Assembly (NCBI GenBank): GCA_026770585.1
Contig: MU647709.1
Span: 19,294 to 33,055 of the forward strand
Source: Baffinella frigidus
Lineage: Eukaryota; Cryptophyceae; Cryptomonadales; Baffinellaceae
Length of the DNA stretch: 13,762 nucleotides
Direction: 5' to 3'
Positions 12,971-13,762 of this stretch are shown in pieces. Under the pieces are notes generated by a model that searched no databases, had not been told where the DNA came from, and saw nothing but the letters and a program-made list of their open reading frames with translations. The number at the start of each line of letters is the position of its first letter. The stretch's first letter is position 1. Position numbers and translations under genes: made by a program.

Positions 12971-13027
12971 AACACTACGCACCGGAACCTTACCTCTAGA
13001 GGACGGCTTATAATACGGGTTTTGGCG

Positions 13028-13132
13028 GGACACGAGTCTGTTCCGGACGCCCTGCAAGCCCTCAACGCCCCTAGGGTGGTCCTATGCTCCTAGGACGAGC
13101 CCTACCGTAGGACCCTCGGGCGGCACGTGTCC
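13028..13132 (+). mobile_element. Family G element, copy 1, 105 bp
   Basis: Starts GGACACGAGT and ends CACGTGTCC, a short terminal inverted repeat (GGACACG/CGTGTCC). Interior: CGCCCCTAGGGTGGTCCTAT, GCTCCTAGGACGAGCCCTAC and CGTAGGACCCTCGGGCGG. Each copy is followed by TTAATTT(A/C)GAG, which may be part of a longer unit. The frame across it has no domain. Confidence 0.7.
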
Positions 13133-13283
13133 TTAATTTAGAGGGTTAATTTAGAGGTTGCGAAAACGCCCTTGGACGCACGCCTCCACCAGCTGTCCAC
13201 TTAACGTCAAAGTCAATTACCCCCCTCCGACCTGAAGTCCTCCTTCTCCTCCTCACTACGGCCTCAACACTACACACATGGAC

Positions 13284-13390
13284 GCCTACGGTAGGCAACC
13301 CGTAGGAGCATAGGGTTGTTCCTACGGATACCACTGTCTTGCGGGCGACCCTACGGTAGGCAACCCGTAGGGGCATAGGGTCGTTCCTAC
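13284..13390 (+). repeat. 63-bp tandem unit containing the family C hairpin core
   Basis: CCTACGGTAGGCAACCCGTA, then GG(A/G)GCATAGGGT(T/C)GTTCCTAC, then GGA(T/C)ACCA, is repeated twice, the second unit running directly into family G copy 2. The unit joins a piece of the family C core to the first bases of family G. Confidence 0.75.
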
Positions 13391-13495
13391 GGACACCAGT
13401 TTCTTGCGGGCGTCCTGCAAGCCAACAACGCCCCTAGGGTGGTCCTATGCTCCTAGGACGAGCCCTACCGTAGGACCCTCGGGCGGCGCGTGTCC
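13391..13495 (+). mobile_element. Family G element, copy 2, 105 bp
   Basis: GGACACCAGTTTCTTGCGGG to GGCGCGTGTCC, nearly identical in its central 75 bp to copy 1. Followed by TTAATTTAGAGGGTTTAGGG, where telomere-like sequence begins. Confidence 0.75.
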
Positions 13496-13530
13496 TTAAT
13501 TTAGAGGGTTTAGGGTTTCGGGTGTAGGGG

Positions 13531-13634
13531 GGCACGAGTTTTTTGCGGGCGTCATGGAGGCCCTCAACGCCCCTAGGGTGGTCCTATGTTCCTAGGACGA
13601 GCCCTACCGTAGGACTCTCGGGCGATGCGTGTCC
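13531..13634 (+). mobile_element. Family G element, copy 3, 104 bp
   Basis: GGCACGAGTTTTTTGCGGGC to GATGCGTGTCC; the interior retains CCCCTAGGGTGGTCCTATGT and CCTACCGTAGGACTCTCGGG. Slightly more diverged than copies 1 and 2. Confidence 0.75.
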
Positions 13635-13665
13635 TTAATTTCGAGTAACCCCTGTACTGACAGGA

Positions 13666-13667
13666 GG

Positions 13668-13761
<94 letters not shown>

Positions 13762-13762
13762 G
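13666..13762 (+). repeat. GGGTTGA array running off the window
   Basis: About 13 perfect GGGTTGA units with no interruption, reaching the last base. The unit is the same as at 9337-9420. The full length is unknown because the window ends within it. Confidence 0.92.

Overview
This window looks like nuclear DNA of a eukaryote with plant/alga/protist-type telomere chemistry. It carries many 7-bp TTTAGGG-like arrays (CCCTAAA at about 1955-2058; TTTAGGG, TGTAGGG, TTCAGGG and TTGAGGG variants elsewhere), a SINE-like dispersed repeat, and more than twenty inverted-repeat elements. There are no bacterial operons, ribosome binding sites, tRNA or rRNA genes. I cannot name the species. The heptamer arrays suggest a subtelomeric or otherwise repeat-rich, gene-poor region of an alga-like or protist genome, but that is inference.

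Layout. 1-1950: about a dozen copies of a roughly 100-125 bp SINE-like repeat in two subfamilies, plus one TIR element. 1955-4080: telomere-like arrays in both orientations, one foldback array, a 196-bp TIR element inserted in the telomere-like DNA, and a 17-bp minisatellite. 4245-4570: two strong hairpins. 4571-5290: low-repeat DNA. 5290-6450: a GC-rich island holding the only plausible protein-coding frame (5376-6242), whose 3' end is duplicated in tandem just downstream. 6545-8365: nested and abutting palindromic MITE-like elements. 8366-9240: tandem repeats interrupted by a 173-bp palindrome. 9298-11125: GGGTTGA and GGGTGTA arrays with TIR elements between them. 11305-12970: seven large foldback or palindromic elements nearly end to end. 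13028-13634: three copies of a 105-bp element alternating with a 63-bp tandem unit. 13666-13762: a GGGTTGA array running off the window edge.

No transposase, reverse transcriptase or other enzyme frame is visible, so the mobile elements here must be non-autonomous. Several families with unrelated terminal repeats share a short interior module built on CCTAC(C/G)GTAGG and CCTAGG. Several families are bounded by TA on both sides, as expected for Tc1/mariner-type insertion. Most short open frames are repeats read as protein and were not called as genes.
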